Notes under the pieces: generated by a model
Databases searched by the model: none
Told to the model about the DNA's origin: nothing
Seen by the model: only the letters and a program-made list of their open reading frames with translations
Part shown: positions 28,601 to 40,700 of the stretch, in pieces
How positions within the stretch are numbered: position 1 is the first letter of the stretch
Layout: the number at the start of each line of letters is the position of its first letter
Assembly (NCBI GenBank): GCA_032622095.1
Contig: CP136061.1
Span: 22,694,991 to 22,758,990 of the forward strand
DNA length: 64,000 bases
Origin: Siphonodentalium dalli
Taxonomy: Eukaryota > Mollusca > Scaphopoda > Gadilida > Siphonodentaliidae
Reading direction: 5' to 3'
Translations under genes and position numbers: made by a program

Positions 28601-31600
28601 ATCAAAGGTATACATAGAAGAGTTCTCAAACACACCGGGACCTTGTTTAAAAACTTTTCTCTATGAAGTGCCACCGAAACAGCGATCTGATTCAGATGCA
28701 GAGTATACGCACATTTTTCCGTTACACGGGCATGACATAAAGGACAGACGGAAAGTTCGTAAAGACGCACAATCAGCTTGCGGCAAGTTTTCTTCAGCAC
28801 TGGTTGAAAATCTCAAAAGCAGGTTCACTGACAATGAGGACGCTGAAGTGTTGACAGGTTTGACAACAATTTTCGATCCTGCATCCAAACCTAGGCAGAT
28901 AGCAAATGCAATTCCTAAACTACTAACATTCAGACAACGGACTGATAAGGATATTACACTGGAAGATCTTACATCAAGTATAGAAACATTTCGAAGTATG
29001 TGTAAGGGTTAAGTATGTGTAAGGGTTAAGTATGTGTAAGGGTTAAGTGTGTGTAAGGGTTAAGTATGTGTAAGGGTTAAGTATGTGTAAGGGTTAAGTG
29101 TGTGTAAGGGTTAAGAAAGATATGAACGACATCGATGATCTTGTTCAGTTTGACAAAGAAAGGATACATATCCTACAATTTTAGACTTTGCAGAAACACT
29201 ATATTGTGTACCAGTGTCGACTGTGGAATGTGAGAGGGCCTTCTCGTACCAAAATTTAATCAAAGATAAACGGCAAAACAGACTTTATGTTCCACATTTA
29301 AACTTGTTAATGAAAATTGCAATTGCATGAAGGCCCTCCAATGTTAGATTTTAATTTTGGTAAATCATTTAATAAATGGGCAGATGTAAAATCTCGCAGA
29401 ATTTTTAATGTTTGATAATTAATATTGTTCTCATTGTTGTTATTTTATCTACCAGAACCTGTTATATTATATTAGAATAAATATTTGAGTTAATTAGCTT
29501 GTGTTGTTCTTTGAATATATTTAAATCAAAGTGGCTCCAAAAATATGGGTTGAAAAAACTGTGGCTCAAGTAATTGAAAAGTGGCTAAAAAAAATCACAA
29601 GTGGCTAAGGTGGTGGCTGAAGAAATTTTTTGGGCCAGTGTAAACACTGGACTGACATACCGCTACAGCGCTGCCACCACTGGAACCTCCTGCTGTGTGT
29701 GACGTGTTGTGTGGATTGAGAACAGCCGCTTTGGAGTTAGTGAAGCTGGACGCGCTGATACACATATCTTCACACGCGGTCTTCCCGATAATTCTTCCAC
29801 CTGCAGTCAGTAAAATGGTTCATTCTCGGATTGTTTAATTTCCCAACATATTTAGAGATAGAATGTATCTCCTATATACGTTTTATAAAATTTCTGGGGT
29901 AAACAAAATATAAATATGAATCGAAGACGCTTGTCCTGAAACGCTTCTATCAATTAATATTCAGTCGAACTCAGATAGATATAGAGTTATCCCGCTTTCT
30001 ACGCTCCGTGTGTCTCCATGAGCCAAAGAAATTAATATCCCAAATTTATTGTATGTATTATACCAGAAAATTCGAAATAAAATCATTATTAAAGACATAT
30101 TATGGGCTTGTTCGGGTGCGTAGAACTGACAAGTTAGTACTCAGGTGCTATGTCAACTGTGGGAATGTATCATTTTACTTTCATCGCCAAAAAACTCAAA
30201 GAAATCGACCGTACCACTCCATAGAAATCATCATCTGAACTAAATATTTACATCTCGATTCGGGACGCAACAATCATTTTCGCCACCAAGAGTCATTGCA
30301 TTTAATTAATATAGAAGAATGACGATTTGTGATGTAAATTTGATTAATATTCGTAAAAATAACTACCTTAACCCTTTCAGTGCCAGGGGCCGATCTCATC
30401 GGCCCTAATTCACGGTCTGTAAAATCGGCCCTAAAAAAATTAAAAAATAAATTATTTTTTTTAGATTTGTTTGGTTGAATTTTTTTTAGGTATGCTTAAG
30501 CATGCTATAGCGAATTTAAAAACAAACTGGATAAAACCTTAGGGGCATGTTATAACTAAGAACTATCACCAAGTATTCATAGTAATAATTTTGATGCCCA
30601 TGAAAAACGTAAGATTCCCTGGCACTAAACCTGCAAAATACTGAAAGAGCTAAAGAATATAATTTTGTTTTATTAAAATTGTAAAAAATTGTAAAAAATA
30701 ATAACAAATGATGAAAAACTGTTAGGCCAATGCATTCTCTTATATATGCGAGGCGATCTGTGGTCGACTCGCATATATAAGAGAATGCATTGGCACAGGG
30801 TATATGGGTTGATACAAAAATCGGACCTGGCACTCAAAGGGTTAAGCAAGATTATTCTCCATTTCTATTTTTCAACCAACCGGAGTGTATCACATTACTT
30901 TAATTGATAGAAGCGTTTCCGTACATACACAACTTGTTATATATGAAGTGATAGACCGTCTTTAAATATGTTCCTACTAGAGTTTTTGACAACGGTGACT
31001 TCCGTTACATACATTTATATTCCTTATTTTGTATCTCGGTCAAACAAAGAGTATTGTAGGGTGTCCAGAAGACACCACTCCGAAACACTGGAACACCCAG
31101 TCGATCACGCATGTCTTACTTGCGCCGTGTACCATCGTTGCTATAGTATAGCGCTTTCTATTGACAAACTCTGTGACGCGTTTAGCGTGTCACCTGACAC
31201 GATTGGACACGTTAGGTGTGTCGCATGATACGTTTTCTGTGTCACATGACATATTTTCTGTGTGATTTGACGCGCTTTCTGTGCACAACTTTTCATGTCG
31301 TTTGACGGTAAAGTTTTTCAGTGTAAGGTATGTGATCGATCATTCTCACCTGCGTCGAGTATCCTCGTTACTATGGTAGCATCTATCTCGGGTGTGTACC
31401 CTTCTAGAATCTTCGATCCGTTCATCATTGGCACCCCAGCTACGGGTACATTATCCTTGATCCCGAGTTTTTTACCTTCCAGTTTACCCGTCTCCGCACC
31501 TTTTACGTCACACATCCAGTACCTGTTGTATTCATATAGGAAAGTTGCAGTTTTGTCGTTAAGCACCTCCCAAATAGTGGCAAATACCAAACTCTTCCAC

Positions 31601-31736
31601 TTGTTATGCATAACCTATATAGACGATAATAAAGGGGGAAGTTGCTGTTTTTTTTCTCTCTCTCGCGCTCTCTCGCGCTCTCTATCTATCTATCTATCTC
31701 TCTACCCCCTCTCTCTCCCTCTATATCTATCTCCCT

Positions 31737-31767
<31 letters not shown>

Positions 31768-34700
31768 TCTTTCTTAGCAACCTGATGCCAATTAGACAAT
31801 ATGGGCGCTGCCAAAATTAGAGTTTTCGCCTATATTCGCCTGTCTTGGTAAACCACACACAATCCTCAGAGAACTATCGCCCGGACATCCAACAGTGTAT
31901 TTATATAGGTGCATCGCTCGTCTAATAGAGACCTTTCGCAAACTAAGTATTATGGTCACGGATTGAATACATTGTCCTAGTAAGGTGGACGCCATTACAA
32001 CTTACATACGATGGTTAACCCTTTACCCAACATAACGGCCCTGTGCCAATGCATTCTCTTATATATGCGAGTCGACCATAGGTCGCCTCTCATATATAAG
32101 AGAATGCATTGGCTTAACACATATTAAAAATGATCAAATTGTCGAAGAATGTAGAAAATATTATAAGAAAAAATGTTAAAAAACTTTTTTAGGCCAATGC
32201 ATTCTCTTATATATGCGCGGCGACCTATGGTCGACTCGCATATATAAGAGAATGCATTGGCACAGGGCATAACTGTAACCATCACAATGTGGTCAATGAA
32301 CCGGTTCCAAAGATATCCATATTTGTATGGTGTTATTGAGACAGACCGAAGATATTTTAGGCTGTTGAAGCTTTATTTGGGCGTTTTTGGCCGGTTTGTT
32401 GGGTAAAGGGTTAATTGGTGAGACGGCATATATACGCTCCACTATATTTTATGGAAAAAAGTAATGTGTGTCTGTTTCAGATCCCACGTTCCTGTACAAC
32501 ACACGGATAATGTTAGAGCGTCCCCAAGCAAGACCGGTGACACATCCACCCTTGACACATTTGTACAGTACATAATTAAATAGTGTGGGGTATATTTCGT
32601 CTGACATGAGAACCCCCCGTGCGTAAAGATCGAATTGTTTTGACACTGGCAGGATATTATCCATATCCGTAATCGTAATCATGATTTTGTGAAAGGTCTC
32701 TATTATGATAGTATCAGTCGCGTCACAAACTGGACGCTCATCATATTGAGATATTTGAATACGCTGTGTTCTTATATATAGATCCAGACCAGATATATTA
32801 ATGGCTTCGGTGGCAACATCAACAAAACGGTTTGTCCCATTTCTGTGCTTTTGTGTTAGTTTTGTCCTTGTAGCATGTCTGTTAAAAATAATAGTGGGTG
32901 TACCAGACTGAATGTGTCCGTCTGCCCATCTGTCCGTCTATCTGTAATTCGTCCGCACAGATATATATCGATATGCATGGAGGTTAGCCATCGGGAGTGC
33001 TTTTAAAAGAGTTCCAACGTGACGCTGTTTGCATTTTCCGTTATATATATAGAGTAATCATTCTTTGTTTATTTATTTAGAAAACTTCAGCAATGAGCCA
33101 TAGGGTCTCAATGAAATGTTTAATGGAGTGGCCATCACATGTGTTTTAATGTAGTGACCATCACAAGTGTGTTAATGGAGTGGCCATCGCAAGTGTTTTA
33201 ATGGAGTGGCCATCACATGTGTTTAATTGAGAATGAATGAATAATTTATTGGATAAGGCATGTAGACATATACATCTAGCATTTATAAAATACAAGGTGA
33301 ACAATAGAAATACAAATACAGTGTACACACAGAATCCGGGCGGTGATGTGACCTAATGGCCGTCTTCCCATTATCGCCCAGGCAAAAATTAAAGGCATCA
33401 GTTTGTTTCTGTTCAGCAGCTCTCGTCAATATACTTGTGGTGTGTTCAAATGAAGTACGATTTAGAAAGGCTAATTTATAAGGTATACCATCTCAATCGC
33501 AAGTCATGTCTATATCTTTATAAGTTAAACTAAATATTGAGAGTGAAACAGTGTGATGTACAATTCATATCAGTTCAGGGGAGAGTCATGCATGCGTTGT
33601 TGTACCTTCTCAACAAGTTACATTTCTAAATGTTTGCATATATATACATAATGTTGCAAAGATAAACTAAAATATGTACGTATATACTGGCGTGAATACA
33701 AGGTACATGTGAGAGAGCTAGATTCGTAGACAATATTCAGGGAAGGGGTTGTGTATTTTATAGCGCAGTTTAACAGGGAAATTCGCGATAGTACGTTATA
33801 GTAATGTGTATTAATAAAATAGTGTGATAATAATAAAATAATAAAATCTATAAATGTGACATAAGAGGAATTTATGCATTCAAATGTATATTATGACACA
33901 TAATTCGTGGGGGTTTGTGGTGTAATAGTACGAACACTTAATTTGTGTCTATTAAGTTTTATTATTTATTGATTTGTGCAGTCAGGGATTTTCACAGTTG
34001 ACTTTACTCTACTTTTATAGTTCTCAAGATAACCATCTGCTATAAGTCGTTTAAACGTAACTCTTGGACCAGAATATGTTATGGGGCGGCAACGAATTCA
34101 GGCAGTTGGGATTTGGTGAAGTGGCAATAGCTCAGTATAGTTGGTCGTATGTGTCTTATGTGCAAGATCACTTGGCGAGAAGCCCTGCCAGTCCAGAAGA
34201 GTATCTAAAAAGTGAGGCAGTAGTCCATTTTTTCCAGTCGTATGCGATAAGGGATGCTTTCAGTGAGTATAGGTTACGAACTTTAAATATTTTACTTCGT
34301 TTAAATAGTGGTTCCGTGTGGGAATTAAATTTGGCATTATTTATCAGCCCTTTTTCTGTAATTTGAATAATTTTTCAATATCTGCACATGTCGAGACACC
34401 CCAAACTTCAATTCCATAGGATAGTTTGCTATGTATAAGAGAGTCATATATGCGTTCTAATCCGTTTCTTGGAAGAAAGCTTTTTTTATATTTAGACAAT
34501 GTATAGTTTTACGTCGGAGATAGTCAGTGTGATACTTGAATTCCAGGTTTTCGTCTAAGTGAATACCGAGAAATTTGAAAGATGAATCGCCCACCAAAGC
34601 ACTTACATGTTGGATACATTGCTCATTTAATTTCAGTTTGTTACGAACAAGATAGCTCCTGTCAGATTTGGCGTTAAATATCATATACATCGACTTTGCA

Positions 34701-37700
34701 TTTAGAACGAGTTTGTCTGCAGTACACCATTGGAAAATGTTGTATAGTTCAGTGTTTGCGTCACGGAAGAGCTTCTCAGTGTCAGGATTGGACGTATATG
34801 CAGTTGTATCGTCTGCAAAAGACAGCATGTTGAAATTTGTAGCATTTGGCATGTCATTTACATATATTAAAAAGAGTATCGGTCCAAGTATTGAGCCTTG
34901 TGACACTCCAATGGAAACATCTTTATAATCTTATTTTCCCCCAGAATGATCTACATATTGCTTTCTGTTGGTTATATAGCTTCTGAAAAAATTGTTAACT
35001 ATTCCCCGGATCCCATAGTGTTTCATTTTACTCAATAGGATATTGTGATCTATCGTATCGAAGGCTTTTGAAAAATCTAAGAATAATGCCATTTATCTTT
35101 AGTTTTTTATCATTCATTTCGCCGATGTAATTTAGGAGTTTCAGGATAGGGTGAATACTGGAGTGGTGCTTTCTAAAGCCAAATTGCATTGGGTTTAATA
35201 TGTTCTTTTTCTCCAAGAAATCTGTCAATCTTCTGCAAGTAGCTTTTTCTAATATCTTAGAGAATACGGTGGCCATCACATGTGTTTTAGTGGAGTGGCC
35301 ATCACATGTGTTTAATGGAGTGGCCATCACACGTGTTTAATGGGGTGGTCATCACATGTGTTTAATGGAGTGGCCATCACATGTGTTTTAATGGAGTGGC
35401 CATCACATGTGTTTTAATGGAGTGGCCATCACATGTGTTTTAGTGGAGTGGCAATCACATGTGTTTTAATGGAGTGGCCATCACATGTGTTTTAGTGGAG
35501 TGGCAATCACACGTGTTTTAATGGAGTGGCCATCACACGTGTTTCAATGGAGCGGCCATCACATGTGTTTTAACGGAGTGGCAATCACATGCGTTTTAAT
35601 GGAGTGGCCATCACATGTGTTTTAATGGAGTGGCCATCACATGTGTTTTAATGGAGTGGCCGTCACATGTGTTTTGATGGAGTGGCCATCCCATGTGTTT
35701 TAATGGAGTGACCATCACATGTTTTAATGGAGTGGCCATCACATGTGTTTTAATGGAGTGGTCATCACATGTGTTTTAATGGAGTGGCCATCACATGTGT
35801 TTTAATAGAGTGGCCATCACATGTGTTTCAATTGAGTGGCCATCACAAGTGTTTAATGGAGTGGGCATCACATGTGTTTTAATGGAGTGGGCATCACATG
35901 TGTTTTAATGGAGTGGCCATCACATGCGTTTTAATGGAGTGGGCATCACATGTGTTTTAATGGAGTGTGCATCACATGTGTTTTAATGGAGTGGGCATCA
36001 CATGTATTTTAGTGGAGTGGCCATCACATGTGTTTTAATGGAGTGGGCATCACATGTGTTCTAATGGAGTGACCATCACATGTGTTTTAATGGAGTGGCC
36101 ATCACATTTGTTTTAATGGAGTGGCCATCACATGTGTTTTAATGGAGTGGCCATCACATGTGTTTTAATGGAGTGGCCATCACATGTGTTTAATGGACTG
36201 GGCATCACATGTGTTTTAATGGAGTGGGCATCACATGTGTTTTAATGGAGTGGCCATCACATGTGTTTTAATGGAGTGGCCATCACATGTGTTTTAATGG
36301 AGTGGCCATCACATGTGTTTTCAATAAAGTGTTGGTTGCGTTGTCGCATTTTCTCTGTTAGAGTTATCCTACTTTCTTTAGTTTAATGTGTGTTCCGCTA
36401 TGCCAATGAGTGTATTTGAGCAACACAGACTACAGCCGTAGCCGGCTAGGCATGCGCAGTAGAAAGCTACAGAAAGCTACAGCCGGCCACAGCTGGTGGT
36501 CACTAACTATTGTACCGCTACTCCGAACTTGGAATGTGGTTGATGGATAATATTATACCGGCATAATGTTGGCATTATGTTGCTATATCAATTCACCAAT
36601 GGTCTTCCTCGCTGCAGCAATCACATTTGAAGCAATTAACATTCGTACTAAGTCCATGCCTCCATAAATCTGATATTTAAAAGGTATGATATGTGATTAT
36701 ATCGCGTTCTCTAAATCGGCATATGCAAACAAGATATAATTATATATATTTTTACGAAATAAGTTTAATTATTCACCAAACAATAAATATATCATAGATA
36801 TAAAATATCTAGTTTGATGCCAACACAATGGGAATGACAATTATGTGTCCCCAGGGAGCAGTATTAAAAAAATATCTCCCCGATAAGAAATTCTCCTATC
36901 AGAGTCGGAGTACAATGTTTAGTGATAGACTGATAGTCGCCATTCATTTCCCTGGACGCTGTAGCTTCCTACTGCGCATGTCTTATAAGTCACAGTCGGC
37001 TACAGCTTTTTTGCTCAAATACACTCCACGTTTCAATTTGGCAGTGTAGGGATATAACATCACCGCCGTGGGAACCTCCTGTTTTTCTTTTAGTTTGTAT
37101 GTCCCTGTCCAGTAGAAGCTAGTCGTGTGACATAGTATGACAGCCATATCGTAGCCCAATGTTTATTCAAACTCTAAGATGCCCGTTACTTCGTTAAATA
37201 TCACTTTTACGAAATATACTTGAAAGTTTTGGTGGGTTTGGGATTCAATTTTACAAAGTCAGCCCAAAGTTTCACCCAAGGGGGCTTATCCCATACATCA
37301 ATTTTTCAATTTATTGTTTAACTAATCGTCTTCTATTTACATACAGAGTAATATAATTAATAATTCAATTAATCTAAATTATTACATGGCACATATGCGT
37401 GGTGTACATTTAGAGATATAGGTAGCCATTGGCCAAATATAAATACATCTATGTGTATAATGTGTATATCATAATGATTTGAGTGCAACAAAGCTAGTCA
37501 TTAAATTTGTTTGTTAGTTTGAAATTGAGGGGGGTTCAGATAAAAAATATGGCCGTCGATATATTCATATTTAAAGATACCCGTTCGATTGGGAATAATA
37601 AAGTACTGACAAAGTGATGTTTTGATTTGTTTGTGTCATGCTCACCATGCGTTGTGGGTGTTTTCCTTGGGGTCTGGTGGTGACCCGGAAGTTCTCGGAT

Positions 37701-40700
37701 ACTTGACCTCCAGATGATAGTCGTTCATCTCTGCCACTCGCTGGTATTCTGTCATTGTGTGCTGGAAAATTCCTGCAATTAAATGGATGGACATGTATTA
37801 GGACGACGCGAAGCTTCGGTTCGATCATAGGATTTGAATATTGTTCCCTTCTTGGCGTTCTTGTGGCAATCAGCAAACCTCGTCAGATCCCGTACCCATT
37901 CGGCAAACCTCGTCAGATTCCGTACCGTTTCCGACTCGGTTTTAGTACAACGCCATGATTGATTCGAACTATACAGCGTTATATTAGAAGGGTCAAGGAC
38001 AGGTGCGTCGTTTGTATTTAGTTGTATTCCGACAATTCGTGGGTAGGAAAACATGTAGAATTAAAGTCGAATTAAAGGGGTATTGTACACTATATCTGGC
38101 CAATTTTGGGACCATCTCCTTTTATACTCAACAGAATATATGCACCAAATGAATGAATTTGAGCCATGGATGAGTGCAAAATACACTCATTTACCGTACC
38201 AAATTCATTGATTTGTTGCATATTTTCTGTTGAGTATAAATGGAGATGGTCCCACAAATGGCCGGATTTAGTGTACAGTACCCCTTTAAGCATTATATAA
38301 TATATAAAATATCTATATGAAATTACCGCAATTTAATTTTGTAGGCACTACAAATTGCACAATTGTTGCGAGGTGACACCAATTGCACGTCGTTATGCCG
38401 TGTCAGACCATAATAACAGACACCGTGAATCGGTGCTATCAATGGCATTCGATTCGGATGCTTGGTCCATGTATGTTTCCGGATATTTTCAGACTATAGA
38501 TACTTCCCAGAAGATGATGCCTACGCAGAATGAGGTCCCCAGATGGCGAATATGGTGAAGCTAGCCTGCTGTGTGTGATAGCATCACTAAATTCACCATC
38601 TGGGGACCTCATTCTGCGAACCACAGACACACTATTTCAAGGCTTGCAATTGTGACCAAACTAGGGGCGGGACACCCTTCAATCACCCCCTGTTGCCACG
38701 TTATAGTTGTCTCGAAGTATCTCATTTACCCTTGCTCAACATCACACCGTCACCACAAACACAAAAGATGAAGTGATGTCTTAAACGGACATGGCTAATT
38801 CGAACCTCCAAAGTTTGTCTACTTAATTCGGAGGGACTGATACGATATGTCGATAACTACGCAAAATGTTGATATACCGGCCGCATATGCTCTGCAAATC
38901 ACTTGCCAAAGTCACAGCAGCCATTTTCCAGCCCTTTTCAATTTATCGCCATGCAGAAGTCAGACAAACGCTCTTTATTTCTACCATATCAGGAACAGAC
39001 TAATACGGAACGTTCTTTTCTGCCCCATGCATGTCGTGCGAATGGCTGTCTTTGTTGGGGGCCCAAACACCGTGTCCATTACTTCAATGCATCTTTGTGA
39101 GGGGTTGCAGAATGTTGGTAGAAAGGTAGTTCAGATATTTATCGATTTATTTCGATACCGGGACAAATTCTAAAGCGAATAATATTATGTGTATTTTGGA
39201 GCGCAACCCGCCATGTGGCTTTAAAGGCACGGGCGGCGCTCATTGCAGAAATATTCATATTTGTTCAAATCGCCATCAACAGAAGGAATATTAAAATATA
39301 TATAGTTTTGTTCATATTCCAAACATAATCAGCGCGTAAATCGTATATTGTCGTTAAGACATACGATAGAATACGTGAACAAAGAACATGCTCGTGTTAC
39401 AGAAGTTTTGCTTCAGTTTACATAAAACAGCGCAATTCTATTGGTTAATCACACACAAATGATATAAACGCTCTTTATTATTTCCATATCAGGAAAACAG
39501 TAACAAATAACGCTCTTTATGTTTACCATATACGGATCTAAACAAAAGCCAGATTCTTTAACGTTTTATGCTTTTGTTTACATAATAAAGGAAAACCATT
39601 TGACAATAACATACTGTTTATGCCACATTTCTGATTGGTATAAGAACAAAGTCTGTCTATGTTTTACTATTATTTCTGTTTATGGCGGTTTTTGACGGAG
39701 ATGAATATTTTAACAGCATACCCACCGCCAACGTCGCCAGTATACCTTTAAATTGCACAAATCAACAAAACCAGCCTCCATCGTGGACATACAAGTTTGA
39801 AAAGCAAAGTAGCGTTCAGACCAATTACTCAATTACTTAACGCTCTTTGTCGTGGATATTCTAAATGCATGTCGATCACATATATGCTCCCAAAAGAATA
39901 ATATTGATTATATTTGGAATAACGTGTGGTTGTTTAGCTAACGCACAATAGTGGTTACTGTTAACAGAGACCAGAAATTTTATTTAAATTTCGTCACAAA
40001 TAAACGTTAATTATAGACTCATTATTGCTTATAATTATGTAATAAAACAATAAAAACAAATTAATCTGGGACATTTTACGTTCAGAGCATAGCTATGGGA
40101 ACACCCTAATGATCTCTATCGCTATATGGTATCGCCCGAATGGACTGTTCTAAAAATAGAACAAATAAGTGTTCCATTTAATCATCAGTTTATAAGAAAA
40201 TATTCGAAATAAAATCCACATTAATTGATAGAAGCGTTTCTGGACATGGGTGTTCAATTCATATTTATTATGTTATACCCAAGAAACTGTTTCAGAATTG
40301 TTATATGAAGAGATAATCCATCTTTAAAATATTATTATGATTTTATTGTCCAAATGGATTTGATCTCATATTTAGTGCGACTATGTCACTTTAATCAATT
40401 TCTACACTTAACCATCATTGATGAATAGTTATCCCATAGGCAATGTTCAGATAATAAGTTTAACCCTTTTCTATACTAAAGCATCATTGATGAGTAGTTA
40501 TCCCATAGGAAATGTTCAGATAATAAGTTTAACCCTTTCTATACTAAAGCATCATTGAAGAGTAGTTATTCCACAGGAAATGTTCAGATAATAAGTTTAA
40601 CCCGTTCTATACTAAAGCATCATTGAAGAGTAGTTATCCCATAGTAAATGTTCACATAATAAGTTTAACCCTTCCTATACTAAAGCATCATTGATGAGTA

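Larger units (their letters stand above)
26025..29331 (+). pseudogene. Decayed hAT-family transposase (ZMYM/ZBED-like)
   Basis: The first exon, 26025-26417, is Lys/Arg-rich with [10 protein letters not shown] and a TTF/BED-like CxxC ([10 protein letters not shown]). A GT-AG intron (about 26429-26871) is likely. Then come frames with [13 protein letters not shown] and [20 protein letters not shown] (catalytic-core Asp region). After an insertion (27395-28047) the frame resumes [14 protein letters not shown] and IAHRLNLAS. The segment 28293-29009 has [11 protein letters not shown] and is open for 239 codons. The dimerisation motif [20 protein letters not shown] ends at 29331. Stops, frameshifts, the insertion and a 17-bp array break the frame, so it is not active. 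Confidence 0.9.
29845..30965. mobile_element. TTAAAGATGG-family MITE interrupted by a family A MITE
   Basis: GAAACGCTTCTATCAATTAA at the left and TTAATTGATAGAAGCGTTTC at the right are the subterminal arms seen at 10184-10597. The element ends GATAGACCGTCTTTAAA. Family A copy 3 (30368-30845) lies inside it. Confidence 0.65.
32015..32414 (+). mobile_element. TTAA MITE family B, copy 1, with two palindromes
   Basis: Ends TTAACCCTTTACCCAACA and TGTTGGGTAAAGGGTTAA. Two 67-bp palindromes, 32046-32112 and 32194-32260, face each other with CCCTGTG outside. The right part carries ACAGACCGAAGATATTTTAG and GGCCGGTTTG. Confidence 0.9.

Noticed and set aside
28995-29115. Telomere-like TAAGGGTTAAG repeats
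   Set aside because: The unit is 17 bp and derives from the hAT coding sequence; it is not a TTAGGG array.
31523-31611. Upstream extension of amidase exon C to an ATG
   Set aside because: The extension replaces the conserved NAWYW junction; splicing at 31522 fits both the phase and the family sequence.
34064-34366. Plus-strand open frame of 100 codons
   Set aside because: It is antisense to the LINE's RT C-terminal part and has no family motif.
38840-39175. Plus-strand frame of 108 codons
   Set aside because: It overlaps dispersed ACGCTCTTTAT repeats and has no recognisable motif.
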